DNA from: Klebsiella pneumoniae
Lineage (GTDB): Bacteria; Pseudomonadota; Gammaproteobacteria; Enterobacterales; Enterobacteriaceae
NCBI RefSeq assembly: GCF_000742135.1
Contig: NZ_KN046818.1
Span: forward strand, 1,364,841 to 1,428,840
DNA length: 64,000 nucleotides
Reading direction: 5' to 3'
Both the position numbers and the translations under genes were made by a program. Below are positions 27,154 through 36,555 of the stretch, one piece after another (the stretch's first letter is position 1; every line of letters begins with the position of its first letter). The notes below the pieces were generated by a model. It searched no databases, was not told the DNA's origin, and saw only the letters and a program-made list of their open reading frames with translations.

Positions 27154-27184
27154 CCCCGGATAAGGCGTAAGCCGCTATCCGGGG
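27154..27184. repeat. REP-like palindrome behind ybhB
   Basis: CCCCGGATA and TATCCGGGG pair around a 13-base loop, just past the end of ybhB on the minus strand. It could end the ybhB transcript. Confidence 0.6.
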
Positions 27185-27190
27185 GGATAA

Positions 27191-27667
27191 TTAACTGAAC
27201 AGGGCGGTGATGGAAGCGCTGGCGAGCGAATGGAAATGGACGTTAAAGCCGACCATCGCGCCGCTGGCCTCAGCATCCACCTCAATTTTCTCGACGTCCA
27301 GGGCGTGGACGGTGAAGATATAGCGGTGGGTTTCGCCCTTCGGCGGCGCCGCGCCGCCGTAGCCTGCCTTACCAAAATCGGTGCGGGTCTGAACGGCCTC
27401 TTCCGGCAGCTCCGCCTGACCGGAACCGGCCCCTTGCGGCAGGACGCGGGTATCGGCCGGCAGGTTTGCGACCACCCAGTGCCACCAGCCGGAGCCGGTC
27501 GGCGCATCCGGATCGTAGCAGGTCACCACAAAGCTTTTGGTTCCCGCGGGCACATCATCCCACATCAGATGCGGCGAAATATTGTCGCCATCGTAGCCCA
27601 TGCCGTTGAAGACGTGACGATTAGGCAGCTTACCGCCGTCCTGGAGATCGTGACTGATCAGTTTCAT
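27191..27667 (-). CDS. ybhB: PEBP-family protein YbhB
   Basis: A 158-residue cytoplasmic protein of the phosphatidylethanolamine-binding (Raf kinase inhibitor-like) family, same length as E. coli YbhB. The ligand-pocket motifs are visible: YDPDAPTGSGWWHWVV and KGETHRYIFTVHAL. The physiological role is unknown; the family fold binds small anions or phospholipid head groups. It lies 70 bases downstream of bioA on the same strand and may be read through from the bioA promoter, as in E. coli. Confidence 0.93.
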   Translation of the reverse strand: MKLISHDLQDGGKLPNRHVFNGMGYDGDNISPHLMWDDVPAGTKSFVVTCYDPDAPTGSGWWHWVVANLPADTRVLPQGAGSGQAELPEEAVQTRTDFGKAGYGGAAPPKGETHRYIFTVHALDVEKIEVDAEASGAMVGFNVHFHSLASASITALFS

Positions 27668-27737
27668 GCTTCATCCTCATTGATAATGCGCTGATTAACA
27701 AAGAAGTGTAGCCTTCCCGACGACGCAATTCCGCTAT

Positions 27738-29027
27738 TTATTCGCTAAAAAATGTTTCTTCCTGCACTGCCTGGTTGACCGCACGGGTCAGGCGGGTCAG
27801 CTGCTCGGGCGTGATGATGTACGGCGGCATCAGATAAATCAGCCGGCCAAACGGACGGATCCAGACTCCCTGCTCGACGAAAAAGCGCTGCAGGGTGGCC
27901 ATGTTGACCGGGCGACGGGTTTCAACCACGCCAATAGCGCCCAGCACGCGGACGTCCGCGACCAGCGCAGATCCCCGCGCCGGGGCCAGCTCGGCCTGCA
28001 GCTGGGCTTCAATCGCCGCCACCTGCGGCTGCCATTCGCCGCTCTCCAGCAGGCGCAGGCTTTCGCTGGCCACCGCGCAGGCCAGCGGATTGCCCATAAA
28101 GGTGGGGCCGTGCATAAAGCAACCGGCTTCGCCATTGCTAATGGTTTCAGCAACCGTTCGGGTAGTGATGGCGGCGGAAAGGGTCATGGTGCCGCCGGTC
28201 AGCGCTTTGCCCAGACACAGAATGTCGGCGGTAATCCCGGCGTGTTCACAAGCGAACAGCTTGCCGGTGCGGCCAAAGCCGGTGGCAATCTCATCGGCGA
28301 TCAGCAGTATCCCTTCCCGGTCGCACATTTTACGCACCCGCTTCAGCCACTCCGGATGGTACATCCGCATGCCGCCCGCCCCCTGGACGATAGGTTCGAG
28401 GATCACTGCGGCGATTTCGTGACGATGCGCGGCCATCAGGCGGGCAAACGGTACCATATCCATCTCGTCCCACTCGCCGTCAAAGCGGCTTTGCGGCGCG
28501 GGGGCGAACAGGTTATCCGGCAGGTAGCCCTGCCACAGGCTGTGCATCGAGTTCTGCGGATCGCAGACCGACATCGCTCCGAAGGTATCCCCGTGATAGC
28601 CGTTGCGGAAGGTCAGAAAACGACGACGTGGTTCGCCTTTAGCCTGCCAGTACTGCAGCGCCATTTTCATCGCCACCTCTACCGCCACTGAACCGGAGTC
28701 GGCGAGGAAAACGCACTCCAGCGAGGCCGGGGTCATCGCCACCAGCTGACGGCATAGCGCAACTGCCGGCGGATGGGTGATCCCGCCGAACATCACGTGC
28801 GACATTTGGTCAATTTGTCCCTTCAGCGCCGCATTGAGGCGTGGGTGATTGTAGCCGTGGATCGCCGCCCACCAGGAAGACATACCGTCAACCAACTGTT
28901 CGCCGCCGGCGAGGGACAGCTCGCAACCGTGGGCGGACACCACCGGGTAGACCGGCAGGGGGGAAGTCATAGAGGTGTAGGGGTGCCAGATGTGGCGCCG
29001 ATCGAAAGCGAGATCGTCCAGTGTCAT
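27738..29027 (-). CDS. bioA: Adenosylmethionine-8-amino-7-oxononanoate aminotransferase BioA
   Basis: It transfers an amino group from S-adenosylmethionine to 7-keto-8-aminopelargonate, giving 7,8-diaminopelargonate in biotin synthesis. It is a fold-type I PLP enzyme. The start [20 protein letters not shown] gives 429 residues, equal to E. coli; the frame continues to 29045 but those codons run into the BirA operator. The PLP lysine is in [14 protein letters not shown] and the cofactor aspartate in [14 protein letters not shown]. It is divergent from bioB across the operator and only eight bases separate operator and start codon. Confidence 0.96.
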   Translation of the reverse strand: MTLDDLAFDRRHIWHPYTSMTSPLPVYPVVSAHGCELSLAGGEQLVDGMSSWWAAIHGYNHPRLNAALKGQIDQMSHVMFGGITHPPAVALCRQLVAMTPASLECVFLADSGSVAVEVAMKMALQYWQAKGEPRRRFLTFRNGYHGDTFGAMSVCDPQNSMHSLWQGYLPDNLFAPAPQSRFDGEWDEMDMVPFARLMAAHRHEIAAVILEPIVQGAGGMRMYHPEWLKRVRKMCDREGILLIADEIATGFGRTGKLFACEHAGITADILCLGKALTGGTMTLSAAITTRTVAETISNGEAGCFMHGPTFMGNPLACAVASESLRLLESGEWQPQVAAIEAQLQAELAPARGSALVADVRVLGAIGVVETRRPVNMATLQRFFVEQGVWIRPFGRLIYLMPPYIITPEQLTRLTRAVNQAVQEETFFSE

Positions 29028-29034
29028 AAGCGAC

Positions 29035-29068
29035 TTGTAAACCATTTTGAAAACATTTAGGTTTACAA
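29035..29068. promoter_or_regulatory. BirA (biotin repressor) operator between bioA and bioB
   Basis: TTGTAAACC (29035-29043) and GGTTTACAA (29060-29068) are perfect inverted arms 16 bases apart, the layout of the E. coli bio operator. Biotinyl-AMP-bound BirA dimers there repress both directions. Confidence 0.95.
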
Positions 29069-29098
29069 GTCTACACTGAACTTACTTACAATGAAACG

Positions 29099-29221
29099 TA
29101 CACAAAATATTTCGCGCAGCATCGAGGCGGCAAGCGAGAACATCCCCAGGAGCATAGTTCACTATGTAACTGGGAGGCGCGAGTGCCGCCAACAAAGAGG
29201 CTGTGTGAAATAGGAAGTGTA
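29099..29221. repeat. ERIC element in the bioB leader
   Basis: A 123-base imperfect palindrome with ends TACAC and GTGTA. The centre has ATCCCCAGGAGC...GTAACTGGGAGGCGCGAG, matching the ERIC core. It sits between the BirA operator and the bioB ribosome binding site, so it is transcribed as the bioB leader. Confidence 0.88.
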
Positions 29222-29240
29222 CGACCTTTTGGAGAGGAAA

Positions 29241-30281
29241 ATGGCTCACCAACCTCGCTGGACAATGTCGCAAGTAACGGAATTATTTAATAAACCGCTG
29301 ATCGATCTGCTATTCGAAGCACAGCAAATCCATCGTCAACACTTTGATCCGCGCCAGGTGCAGGTCAGCACCCTGCTGTCGATCAAAACCGGCGCCTGCC
29401 CGGAAGATTGTAAATATTGCCCTCAGAGCGCACGCTACAAAACCGGCCTCGAAGCCGAGCGCCTGATGGAGGTTGAGCAGGTGCTGGAATCAGCGCGCCA
29501 GGCGAAAAACGCCGGCTCCACCCGCTTCTGCATGGGCGCGGCGTGGAAAAACCCCAATGACCGCGATATGCCTTACCTGGAGCAGATGGTGAAAGGGGTG
29601 AAGGCGCTGGGGCTGGAGTCCTGTATGACGCTCGGCACCCTGACCGACAGTCAGGCACAGCGCCTGGCCGAAGCGGGCCTCGATTACTACAACCACAACC
29701 TTGATACCTCGCCGGAATTTTACGGCAACATCATCACCACCCGCACCTACCAGGAGCGCCTGGATACGCTGGACAAAGTGCGTGATGCTGGGATCAAAGT
29801 CTGCTCCGGCGGTATCGTCGGGCTGGGAGAGAGCGTAAAAGATCGCGCCGGACTGCTGCTGCAACTGGCTAATCTGCCGACGCCGCCGGAGAGCGTACCG
29901 ATCAACATGTTGGTGAAGGTCAAGGGCACGCCGCTGGCGGATAACGACGACGTCGACGCTTTCGATTTCATCCGCACTATCGCCATCGCGCGCATCATGA
30001 TGCCCACCTCCTACGTGCGTCTCTCCGCCGGCCGCGAGCAGATGAACGAGCAGACCCAGGCGATGTGCTTTATGGCCGGGGCGAACTCGATTTTCTACGG
30101 CTGCAAGCTGCTGACCACGCCGAACCCGGAAGAGGACAAAGACCTGCAGCTGTTCCGCAAGCTGGGGATCAACCCGCAGCAGACGGCGGTGCTGGAAGGC
30201 GACAATGAGCAGCAGCAACGTCTGGAGCAGGCCTTACTCACCCCGGACACTGAGGAATATTACAACGCGGCGGCGCTATGA
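29241..30281 (+). CDS. bioB: Biotin synthase BioB
   Basis: It inserts sulfur into dethiobiotin to make biotin, using radical SAM chemistry. The 346-residue length equals E. coli. The start [20 protein letters not shown] has GGAGAGG upstream; a GTG at 29217 would lie in the ERIC element. The radical SAM cysteines are in [10 protein letters not shown], and the second cluster that donates sulfur uses Cys and Arg residues further on, including RLSAGREQM. It is the first gene of bioBFCD and overlaps bioF by four bases. Confidence 0.97.
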
Positions 30282-31435
30282 GCTGGCAGCAGCGAATCGA
30301 TCGGGCGCTGGACGAGCGGCGGGCGGCGGAAGCTTTTCGCCGCCGCCTGCCGGTGACGCACGGCGCCGGGCGCTGGCTGGAGCGGGAAGGGGAGCGCTGG
30401 CTTAACTTCTCCAGCAATGACTATCTGGGCCTGAGTCAGCATCCGGCGATTATCGCCGCCTGGCAACAGGGGGCCACGCGCTATGGCGTCGGCGCCGGCG
30501 GCTCGGGCCACGTGAGCGGCTATAGCGAAGCCCACCGCGCGCTGGAAGAGGCGCTCGCCGACTGGCTGGGCTATCCGCGCGCATTGCTGTTTATCTCCGG
30601 CTTTGCCGCGAATCAGGCGCTGATCGCCGCCCTGGTGGAGAAAGACGATCGGATTGTCGCCGACCGTCTGAGCCACGCCTCTCTGCTGGAGGCCGCGAGC
30701 CTCAGCCCGGCGCAGCTGCGGCGCTTTACCCACAACGATCCGCAGCAGCTCGCGCAACTGCTGGCTAAGCCGCTGGCGGGCGAACAGTTGGCGGTCACTG
30801 AAGGCATTTTCAGCATGGACGGCGACAGTGCGCCGCTGGCGGCCATTCACGCCGCGACGCAGGCCGCAGGGGCAGTGTTGCTGGTGGATGACGCCCACGG
30901 TGTTGGCGTGGTCGGCGACGAAGGACGCGGGAGCTGCGCCGCGCAGGCGGTGCGCCCTGAGCTGCTGGTGGTTACCTTCGGCAAGGCCTTCGGCGTCAGC
31001 GGCGCGGCGGTGCTGTGCGACGAAGCAATGGCCGATTATCTGCTGCAGTTTGCCCGTCATCTGATCTACAGCACCGCGATGCCGCCCGCCCAGGCGGTGG
31101 CGCTGAGGGCTGCCCTGGGGATCATTCGCAGCGATGAAGGGCAGCAGCGTCGCGACATTCTGGCCGCCCGCATCCGTCAGTTCCGTGAGGGGATGGGCGA
31201 GGTGTCGCTGGGGTTGACCGACTCCGTCAGCGCGATCCAGCCGCTGATCGTCGGCGACAACGCCCGGGCGCTGAACCTGGCCTGCCGTCTACGCGACGCG
31301 GGCTGCTGGGCAACGGCGATCCGTCCGCCGACGGTGCCGGTCGGCAGCGCGCGTTTGCGCCTGACCCTGACAGCCGCCCATCATGCTGAAGACATTAACC
31401 GTTTACTGGAGGTGCTGCATGGCCACAGTGAATAA
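30278..31435 (+). CDS. bioF: 8-amino-7-oxononanoate synthase BioF
   Basis: It condenses pimeloyl-ACP (or -CoA) with alanine, releasing CO2, to give 7-keto-8-aminopelargonate. It is a PLP alpha-oxoamine synthase of 385 residues, one more than E. coli. The motifs [42 protein letters not shown] and the PLP lysine in [13 protein letters not shown] are all present. The start overlaps the bioB stop (ATGA), and bioC begins inside its last codons. Confidence 0.96.
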
Positions 31436-32174
31436 GCAGGCGGTGGCCGCGGCGTTTGGCCGGGCGGCCAGCGGCTATACGCAACATGATGAACTGCAGC
31501 GGCGCTGCGCCGATCTACTGCTGCGCCAGCTGGCGCGCCGCGATTTTGCGCAGGTGCTGGATGCCGGCTGCGGCCCCGGCAGTATGAGTCGCTATTGGCG
31601 TGAGGCGGGCAGCGTGGTGACCGCGCTGGATCTCTCCGCCGGGATGCTCGCCCAGGCGCAGCGTAACGACGCCGCGCAGCATTATCTGTTGGGGGATATT
31701 GAGGCGCTGCCGCTGCCGGACGCCTGCGTCGATCTGGCGTGGAGCAATCTGGCGGTGCAGTGGTGCGACGATCTACGGGCGGCAATTGGCGAGCTGTACC
31801 GGGTGGCGCGTCCCGGCGGCAGAGTGGCGTTTAGCACGCTGCTCGCCGACTCGCTGCCGGAGCTCAATCAGGCGTGGCAGGCCATCGACGACCGGCCGCA
31901 TGCCAACCGTTTCCTTAGCGAAGCGGCGGTGCGCGCGGCGCTTAGCGGCCTGCGCGCGACCGGCGAGGTTCATCAGATTAGCCTGCCGTTCGCCGATGCG
32001 CTGAGCGCTATGCGCTCGCTGAAGGGCATCGGCGCCACCCATTTGCACCAGGGGCGGACCGCCGCCCCGCTTGGCCGCGGGAAACTGCGCGAGCTGCAGC
32101 TGGCCTGGCCGCAGCGGCAGGGCATCTGCCCGCTGACGTATTCTCTTTTTACAGGAGTCATTGAGCGTGACTAA
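31419..32174 (+). CDS. bioC: Malonyl-ACP O-methyltransferase BioC
   Basis: It methylates malonyl-ACP so the fatty acid machinery can build the pimelate chain of biotin. A class I SAM methyltransferase of 251 residues, as in E. coli. The SAM-binding glycine loop reads [15 protein letters not shown], and [11 protein letters not shown] is a family signature. The start [16 protein letters not shown] has TGGAGG eight bases upstream and lies 17 bases inside bioF; a longer frame from 31383 has no such site. Confidence 0.95.
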   Translation: MATVNKQAVAAAFGRAASGYTQHDELQRRCADLLLRQLARRDFAQVLDAGCGPGSMSRYWREAGSVVTALDLSAGMLAQAQRNDAAQHYLLGDIEALPLPDACVDLAWSNLAVQWCDDLRAAIGELYRVARPGGRVAFSTLLADSLPELNQAWQAIDDRPHANRFLSEAAVRAALSGLRATGEVHQISLPFADALSAMRSLKGIGATHLHQGRTAAPLGRGKLRELQLAWPQRQGICPLTYSLFTGVIERD

Positions 32175-32889
32175 ACGTTTTTTTGTCACCGGGACCGATA
32201 CTGAAGTCGGTAAAACCATCGCCAGCAGCGCCCTGCTGCAGGCGGCGAATCTGCTGGGTTTTCACACTGCCGGCTATAAGCCGGTGGCCTCCGGTAGCGA
32301 GCTTACCGGCGATGGGCTGCGTAATGAAGATGCGCTGGCGCTGCAGCGTCATAGTCGGGTCGCATTGCGTTACGACCAGGTGAACCCCTATACCTTCGCC
32401 GAGCCGACCTCCCCGCACATCATCAGCGCCGACGAAGGGCGGCCGATCGCCGCGGCCAGGCTCTCCAGCGGGCTGCGTGAGCTGGAAGGTCTCGCCGACT
32501 GGGTGTTGGTGGAAGGCGCCGGCGGCTGGTTTACGCCGCTCTCGGATTCCCTGACCTTCGCCGACTGGGCGCAGGCGGAACAGCTGCCGGTCATTCTGGT
32601 GGTGGGCGTTAAGCTCGGCTGTATCAACCACGCAATGCTTACCGCTCAGGCGGTACGCCAGGCGGGACTACCGCTGGCGGGGTGGATCGCCAATGACGTA
32701 CAGCCGCCGGGCAAGCGCCACGCCGAATATCTGGCGACGCTGAAAAACCGACTGGCCGCGCCGTTCCTCGGCGAAATACCGTGGCTTGCCGACATCGCGC
32801 AGCGCGACGATCTCGGCCAGTATCTGGACCTCAGGGCGCTGGATCCGGCGTTATCCACTGCGCCAGCAGCGGCTCATCCAGCGCCATAA
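32167..32889 (+). CDS. bioD: Dethiobiotin synthetase BioD
   Basis: It closes the ureido ring of dethiobiotin from diaminopelargonate, CO2 and ATP. The P-loop is GTDTEVGKT at residues 9-17, and [13 protein letters not shown] is the family signature. The start is set at GTG 32167 (MTKRFFVTG), nine bases after AGGAG; a TTG at 32161 is only three bases away and unlikely. It has 240 residues, 15 more than E. coli: the C-terminal tail is rich in Pro and Ala and overlaps an ABC gene on the other strand by 59 bases. Confidence 0.94.
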   Translation: MTKRFFVTGTDTEVGKTIASSALLQAANLLGFHTAGYKPVASGSELTGDGLRNEDALALQRHSRVALRYDQVNPYTFAEPTSPHIISADEGRPIAAARLSSGLRELEGLADWVLVEGAGGWFTPLSDSLTFADWAQAEQLPVILVVGVKLGCINHAMLTAQAVRQAGLPLAGWIANDVQPPGKRHAEYLATLKNRLAAPFLGEIPWLADIAQRDDLGQYLDLRALDPALSTAPAAAHPAP

Positions 32890-33553
32890 TATCGCCTTCG
32901 GCGACGTTACGGCCCCGGTGCAAGACACAGAAGCGATCCGCCACCCGGCGGATAAAGGGCAGGTGCTGCTCGGCGAGCAGCACCGTCAGGCCGATATCGC
33001 GATTTAACCGCAACAGCAGATCCGCCAGCTTTTGCAGGCAGCGCGGCCCTCTGCCGCGCGAGGGTTCATCAAGGATCAGTAGCCGCGGCTGGACGATCAG
33101 CGCTCTGGCCAGCGCCAGCTGGTACTGATCGTCGTCGCTCAGCGAGGCGCCTTTGCGCTGCCGTAGGGCATAGAGCTCGGGAAAATGCTCATAAATCTCG
33201 CCGCCGCTGGCGTTAGCCCCGGGTTTCCCGGCCGCCAGGGCGATGTGCAGGTTCTCTTCCACGCTGAGTTGGGAAAAAATGCGTTTATCTTGTGGCACGT
33301 AGCCGATACCAATGGCGCTGCGCGATTGAGCGGACAGAGGGGTGAGATCCTGCGGCGGGGCGCCAATGTCATGCCAGGTCATCCGGCCGCTAGCCACCGG
33401 CAGATGGCCAGCAATGCAGTTAACCAGGGTGGTTTTTCCCATGCCCTCGCGTCCCAGTACGCCAATGCACTCTCCCGGGCGTAGTACAAGATCGACATTC
33501 CACAGCGAATGCTGGTTGCCGTAAAAGTGATTTACTGCCTGTAAATTCAACAT
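32831..33553 (-). CDS. Orphan ABC ATPase, LivF/UrtE-like, with degenerate signature
   Basis: A 240-residue ABC ATPase resembling the LivF and UrtE subunits of branched-chain amino acid and urea importers. Walker A is GREGMGKT (34-41), the Q-loop region GYVPQDKRIF, Walker B LLILDEP (157-163) and the Q-type switch AEQHLPF. The signature motif, normally LSGGQ, reads LSDDDQ (138-143), and the D-loop is PSRGRGP. No membrane or binding-protein gene is nearby, so it is an orphan that must borrow partners or have a non-transport role. It overlaps the bioD 3' end tail to tail and is not known at this locus in E. coli. Confidence 0.8.
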   Translation of the reverse strand: MLNLQAVNHFYGNQHSLWNVDLVLRPGECIGVLGREGMGKTTLVNCIAGHLPVASGRMTWHDIGAPPQDLTPLSAQSRSAIGIGYVPQDKRIFSQLSVEENLHIALAAGKPGANASGGEIYEHFPELYALRQRKGASLSDDDQYQLALARALIVQPRLLILDEPSRGRGPRCLQKLADLLLRLNRDIGLTVLLAEQHLPFIRRVADRFCVLHRGRNVAEGDIMALDEPLLAQWITPDPAP

Positions 33554-33844
33554 GGACGTTTTCTCCTTATCCTGGCGTCAGGGCGACAGAAAGATGCTGC
33601 AAAACTCTTGCCAGGAAAAAGAACGCTCGGAAAAAAGCGCTAAACGCCGATACCATCGGGCCTCGTCAGCGCCGGGGCTGCACTTTTCCGGTGCCCGACG
33701 CTAAAGGGTGGTGCAAAAAGCAGCAAAAATCGAGCGGCTTTAAGCGGATAGTTATCAAAAATAGTTCGATAAAAATTTTTCGCCACGCGGTTGACCGCAA
33801 AAGGCGACAGGCGCCGGGCGGCGGTGGTCTTGGGCTGCGGACAG

Positions 33845-33867
33845 TTATCCACTATTCCTGTGGATAA
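33845..33867. promoter_or_regulatory. Inverted pair of DnaA boxes upstream of uvrB
   Basis: TTATCCACT (33845-33853) and TGTGGATAA (33859-33867) are inverted DnaA boxes five bases apart; the second is a perfect match on the other strand. They lie in the 710-base gap 33554-34263; E. coli uvrB also has DnaA boxes upstream. Bases 33554-33844 show nothing I can name. Confidence 0.7.
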
Positions 33868-34168
33868 CCTTGTGTATTAGAGTTAGAAAACCTGCGGTAA
33901 GCTAGAGCGTACGCGGCTTGCGGCTGAATTGGCGCGAAAGGCGTCTTTTCTTTAAAGATCTTAAATATCAGCTTGTTAGATAAAATCAATGGGTGTAAGA
34001 AAAGCGTCATCTGCTGCCATAAAAGTTTCACCCGTCCGCTTGACAAATGTTAAAAGGTAAAATTTTCTGGGGATAACCCTGGCGGCCGGAGGATTATTCC
34101 GTCTGACGCGCGTTTTGCACCCAGCTTGCTAGCCAATAAGACCCTTTTGCGGCGTTATCATAAGTACG

Positions 34169-34192
34169 TACTGTTTAAATATCCAGTATAAT
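34169..34192 (+). promoter_or_regulatory. LexA box and -10 of uvrB
   Basis: TACTGTTTAAATATCCAGTA (34169-34188) fits the LexA consensus CTG-N10-CAG with TA ends. A perfect TATAAT (34187-34192) overlaps its right end, so LexA would cover the -10. No good -35 is seen. Confidence 0.88.
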
Positions 34193-34263
34193 TTATTGGC
34201 AAAAAACGGCCCGGGGGGTAGAATTAAACACCGGCCGCTAATTCTTTTTTCAGGTTCTGATTG

Positions 34264-36285
34264 ATGAGTAAATCGTTTGTACTGCATTCCGCCTTTCGCC
34301 CCTCCGGAGACCAACCGGAAGCCATCCGCCGCCTGGAAGAGGGGCTGGAGGATGGGCTTGCGCATCAGACGCTACTGGGGGTTACCGGCTCCGGTAAAAC
34401 CTTTACCATCGCCAACGTGATTGCCGACCTGCAGCGGCCGACGATGGTGCTGGCGCCAAACAAAACCCTGGCGGCTCAGCTCTACGGCGAGATGAAAGAG
34501 TTTTTCCCGGAGAATGCCGTCGAGTATTTCGTCTCCTACTACGATTACTATCAGCCGGAAGCCTACGTTCCCAGCTCAGATACCTTCATTGAGAAGGACG
34601 CCTCGGTTAACGAACATATTGAGCAGATGCGTCTGTCGGCCACCAAAGCGCTGCTCGAGCGGCGCGACGTAGTGGTGGTGGCGTCAGTCTCGGCGATCTA
34701 CGGCCTCGGCGACCCGGACCTGTATCTGAAAATGATGTTGCATCTGACGGTCGGTATGCTGATTGACCAGCGAGCGATCCTGCGTCGTCTGGCCGAACTG
34801 CAGTATACCCGCAACGATCAGGCCTTCCAGCGCGGCACTTTTCGCGTGCGCGGCGAGGTGATCGACGTCTTCCCGGCGGAATCCGACGATATCGCTCTGC
34901 GCATTGAGCTGTTTGACGAAGAGGTCGAGCGTCTGTCGCTGTTCGACCCGCTCACCGGCCACGTCGAAGGGACGGTGCCGCGCTATACCATTTATCCCAA
35001 GACCCACTACGTGACGCCGCGGGAGCGCATCGTCCAGGCGATGGAAGAGATCAAGCTGGAGCTGGCGGAGCGGCGCAAGGTGCTGCTGGCCAACAACAAG
35101 CTGCTGGAAGAGCAGCGCTTAACCCAGCGTACCCAGTTTGACCTCGAAATGATGAACGAGCTGGGTTACTGCTCGGGCATTGAAAACTACTCGCGCTTTC
35201 TCTCCGGGCGCGGGCCCGGCGAGCCGCCGCCGACCCTGTTCGATTATCTGCCGGCGGATGGCCTGCTGGTGATTGACGAATCCCACGTCACGGTGCCGCA
35301 GATCGGCGGTATGTACCGGGGCGACCGGGCGCGCAAAGAGACGCTGGTGGAATACGGTTTCCGCCTGCCGTCGGCGCTGGATAACCGGCCGATGAAGTTT
35401 GAAGAATTCGAAGCGCTGGCGCCGCAAACCATCTATGTGTCGGCGACCCCGGGCGCCTATGAGCTGGATAAATCCGGCGGCGAGGTTGTGGATCAGGTGG
35501 TGCGGCCGACCGGTCTGCTTGACCCAATCATCGAAGTGCGCCCGGTGGCGACTCAGGTCGACGATCTGCTGTCAGAGATCCGCCTGCGCACGGCCATCAA
35601 CGAGCGCGTGCTGGTCACCACTCTCACCAAGCGGATGGCGGAGGACTTAACCGAGTACCTTGAGGAGCACGGCGAGCGCGTGCGCTATCTGCACTCGGAT
35701 ATCGACACCGTCGAGCGCATGGAAATCATCCGCGACCTGCGTCTTGGCGAGTTTGACGTGCTGGTGGGGATCAACCTGCTGCGTGAGGGGCTGGATATGC
35801 CTGAGGTGTCGTTGGTGGCGATCCTGGATGCGGATAAAGAGGGCTTCCTGCGTTCTGAACGCTCGCTGATCCAGACCATCGGCCGCGCGGCGCGCAACGT
35901 CAACGGCAAGGCCATCCTCTACGGCGATAAGATCACCCCCTCCATGGCCAAAGCCATTGGCGAGACCGAGCGTCGACGGGAGAAACAGCAGCGCTACAAC
36001 GAAGAGCACGGCATCGTGCCGCAGGGGCTCAATAAGAAAGTGGTGGATATCCTGCAGCTGGGCCAGGGCCTGGCGAAAACCAAAGCCAAAGGGCGCGGTA
36101 AAGCGAAGGTCGTTGAGCCTGCCGGGCTTAGCGCTGTGGATATGACGCCAAAAGCGCTGCAGCAGAAAATCCACGAGCTGGAAGGGCAGATGATGCAGCA
36201 CGCGCAGAACCTCGAGTTTGAGGAGGCGGCGCAAATACGCGACCAGCTGCATCAGCTGCGCGAGCTGTTTATCGCCGCCTCCTGA
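34264..36285 (+). CDS. uvrB: Excinuclease ABC subunit B (UvrB)
   Basis: UvrB is the damage-verifying helicase-like subunit of nucleotide excision repair; UvrA loads it and UvrC cuts. It has 673 residues, as in E. coli, from [20 protein letters not shown]; a TTG three bases earlier is less likely. Walker A is [10 protein letters not shown], the beta-hairpin that inserts between strands is around [20 protein letters not shown], and the helicase motif VIDESH follows. The C-terminal UVR domain (about 630-670) reads [20 protein letters not shown] and binds UvrC. Confidence 0.97.
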   Translation: MSKSFVLHSAFRPSGDQPEAIRRLEEGLEDGLAHQTLLGVTGSGKTFTIANVIADLQRPTMVLAPNKTLAAQLYGEMKEFFPENAVEYFVSYYDYYQPEAYVPSSDTFIEKDASVNEHIEQMRLSATKALLERRDVVVVASVSAIYGLGDPDLYLKMMLHLTVGMLIDQRAILRRLAELQYTRNDQAFQRGTFRVRGEVIDVFPAESDDIALRIELFDEEVERLSLFDPLTGHVEGTVPRYTIYPKTHYVTPRERIVQAMEEIKLELAERRKVLLANNKLLEEQRLTQRTQFDLEMMNELGYCSGIENYSRFLSGRGPGEPPPTLFDYLPADGLLVIDESHVTVPQIGGMYRGDRARKETLVEYGFRLPSALDNRPMKFEEFEALAPQTIYVSATPGAYELDKSGGEVVDQVVRPTGLLDPIIEVRPVATQVDDLLSEIRLRTAINERVLVTTLTKRMAEDLTEYLEEHGERVRYLHSDIDTVERMEIIRDLRLGEFDVLVGINLLREGLDMPEVSLVAILDADKEGFLRSERSLIQTIGRAARNVNGKAILYGDKITPSMAKAIGETERRREKQQRYNEEHGIVPQGLNKKVVDILQLGQGLAKTKAKGRGKAKVVEPAGLSAVDMTPKALQQKIHELEGQMMQHAQNLEFEEAAQIRDQLHQLRELFIAAS

Positions 36286-36385
36286 TTCTGGGCGCAGACT
36301 GGCGGAGTGGAGGTGCGGGGTATAGTGAAGGCGCGCTTCTCTTATCGTCCTGCTTGCCAGATAACAAACATTTGAGAAGAAAAAA

Positions 36386-36406
36386 GGCCGCGTTGCGGCC
36401 TTCTTA
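36386..36406 (+). terminator. uvrB terminator
   Basis: GGCCGC and GCGGCC pair around GTT, preceded by five A and followed by TTCTT. The T-rich tail merges with the PmrA box. Confidence 0.75.
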
Positions 36407-36440
36407 ATGTTTGCTTAATCTCGCCAGGCGACACTATCTT
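36403..36440 (+). promoter_or_regulatory. PmrA box and promoter of the PmrR-like gene
   Basis: CTTAATGTTTGCTTAAT (36403-36419) is a CTTAAT-N5-CTTAAT match to the PmrA box. TATCTT (36435-36440) is spaced so that the second half-site covers the -35, the usual arrangement for PmrA activation. Confidence 0.85.
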
Positions 36441-36462
36441 CAACCTGATGAGGATAGCGCCC

Positions 36463-36555
36463 ATGCAAAAAATTAACTTCCGTGAATATCTGGCGGTCGC
36501 CACCGCCCTGGTCATTATTGTTGCCTTCTTCCATCAATGGGTGCTGACGTTCTGA
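36463..36555 (+). CDS. pmrR: PmrR-like 30-residue membrane peptide
   Basis: The frame reads MQKINFREYLAVATALVIIV, then AFFHQWVLTF, with GAGGA nine bases upstream. Residues 9-24 form one membrane helix. In Salmonella PmrR is a PmrA-induced peptide of about 30 residues that inhibits LpxT, raising the pool of 1-phosphate sites for EptA. This gene has a PmrA box at the right distance and faces the pmrB 3' end, overlapping it by 22 bases. The assignment rests on size, topology, PmrA box and place; sequence similarity to Salmonella PmrR was not tested. Confidence 0.72.
   Translation: MQKINFREYLAVATALVIIVAFFHQWVLTF

Noticed and set aside
29217..29240. GTG start giving a longer BioB
   Set aside because: The extra codons overlap the end of the ERIC element; the ATG at 29241 has GGAGAGG and gives the E. 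coli length.
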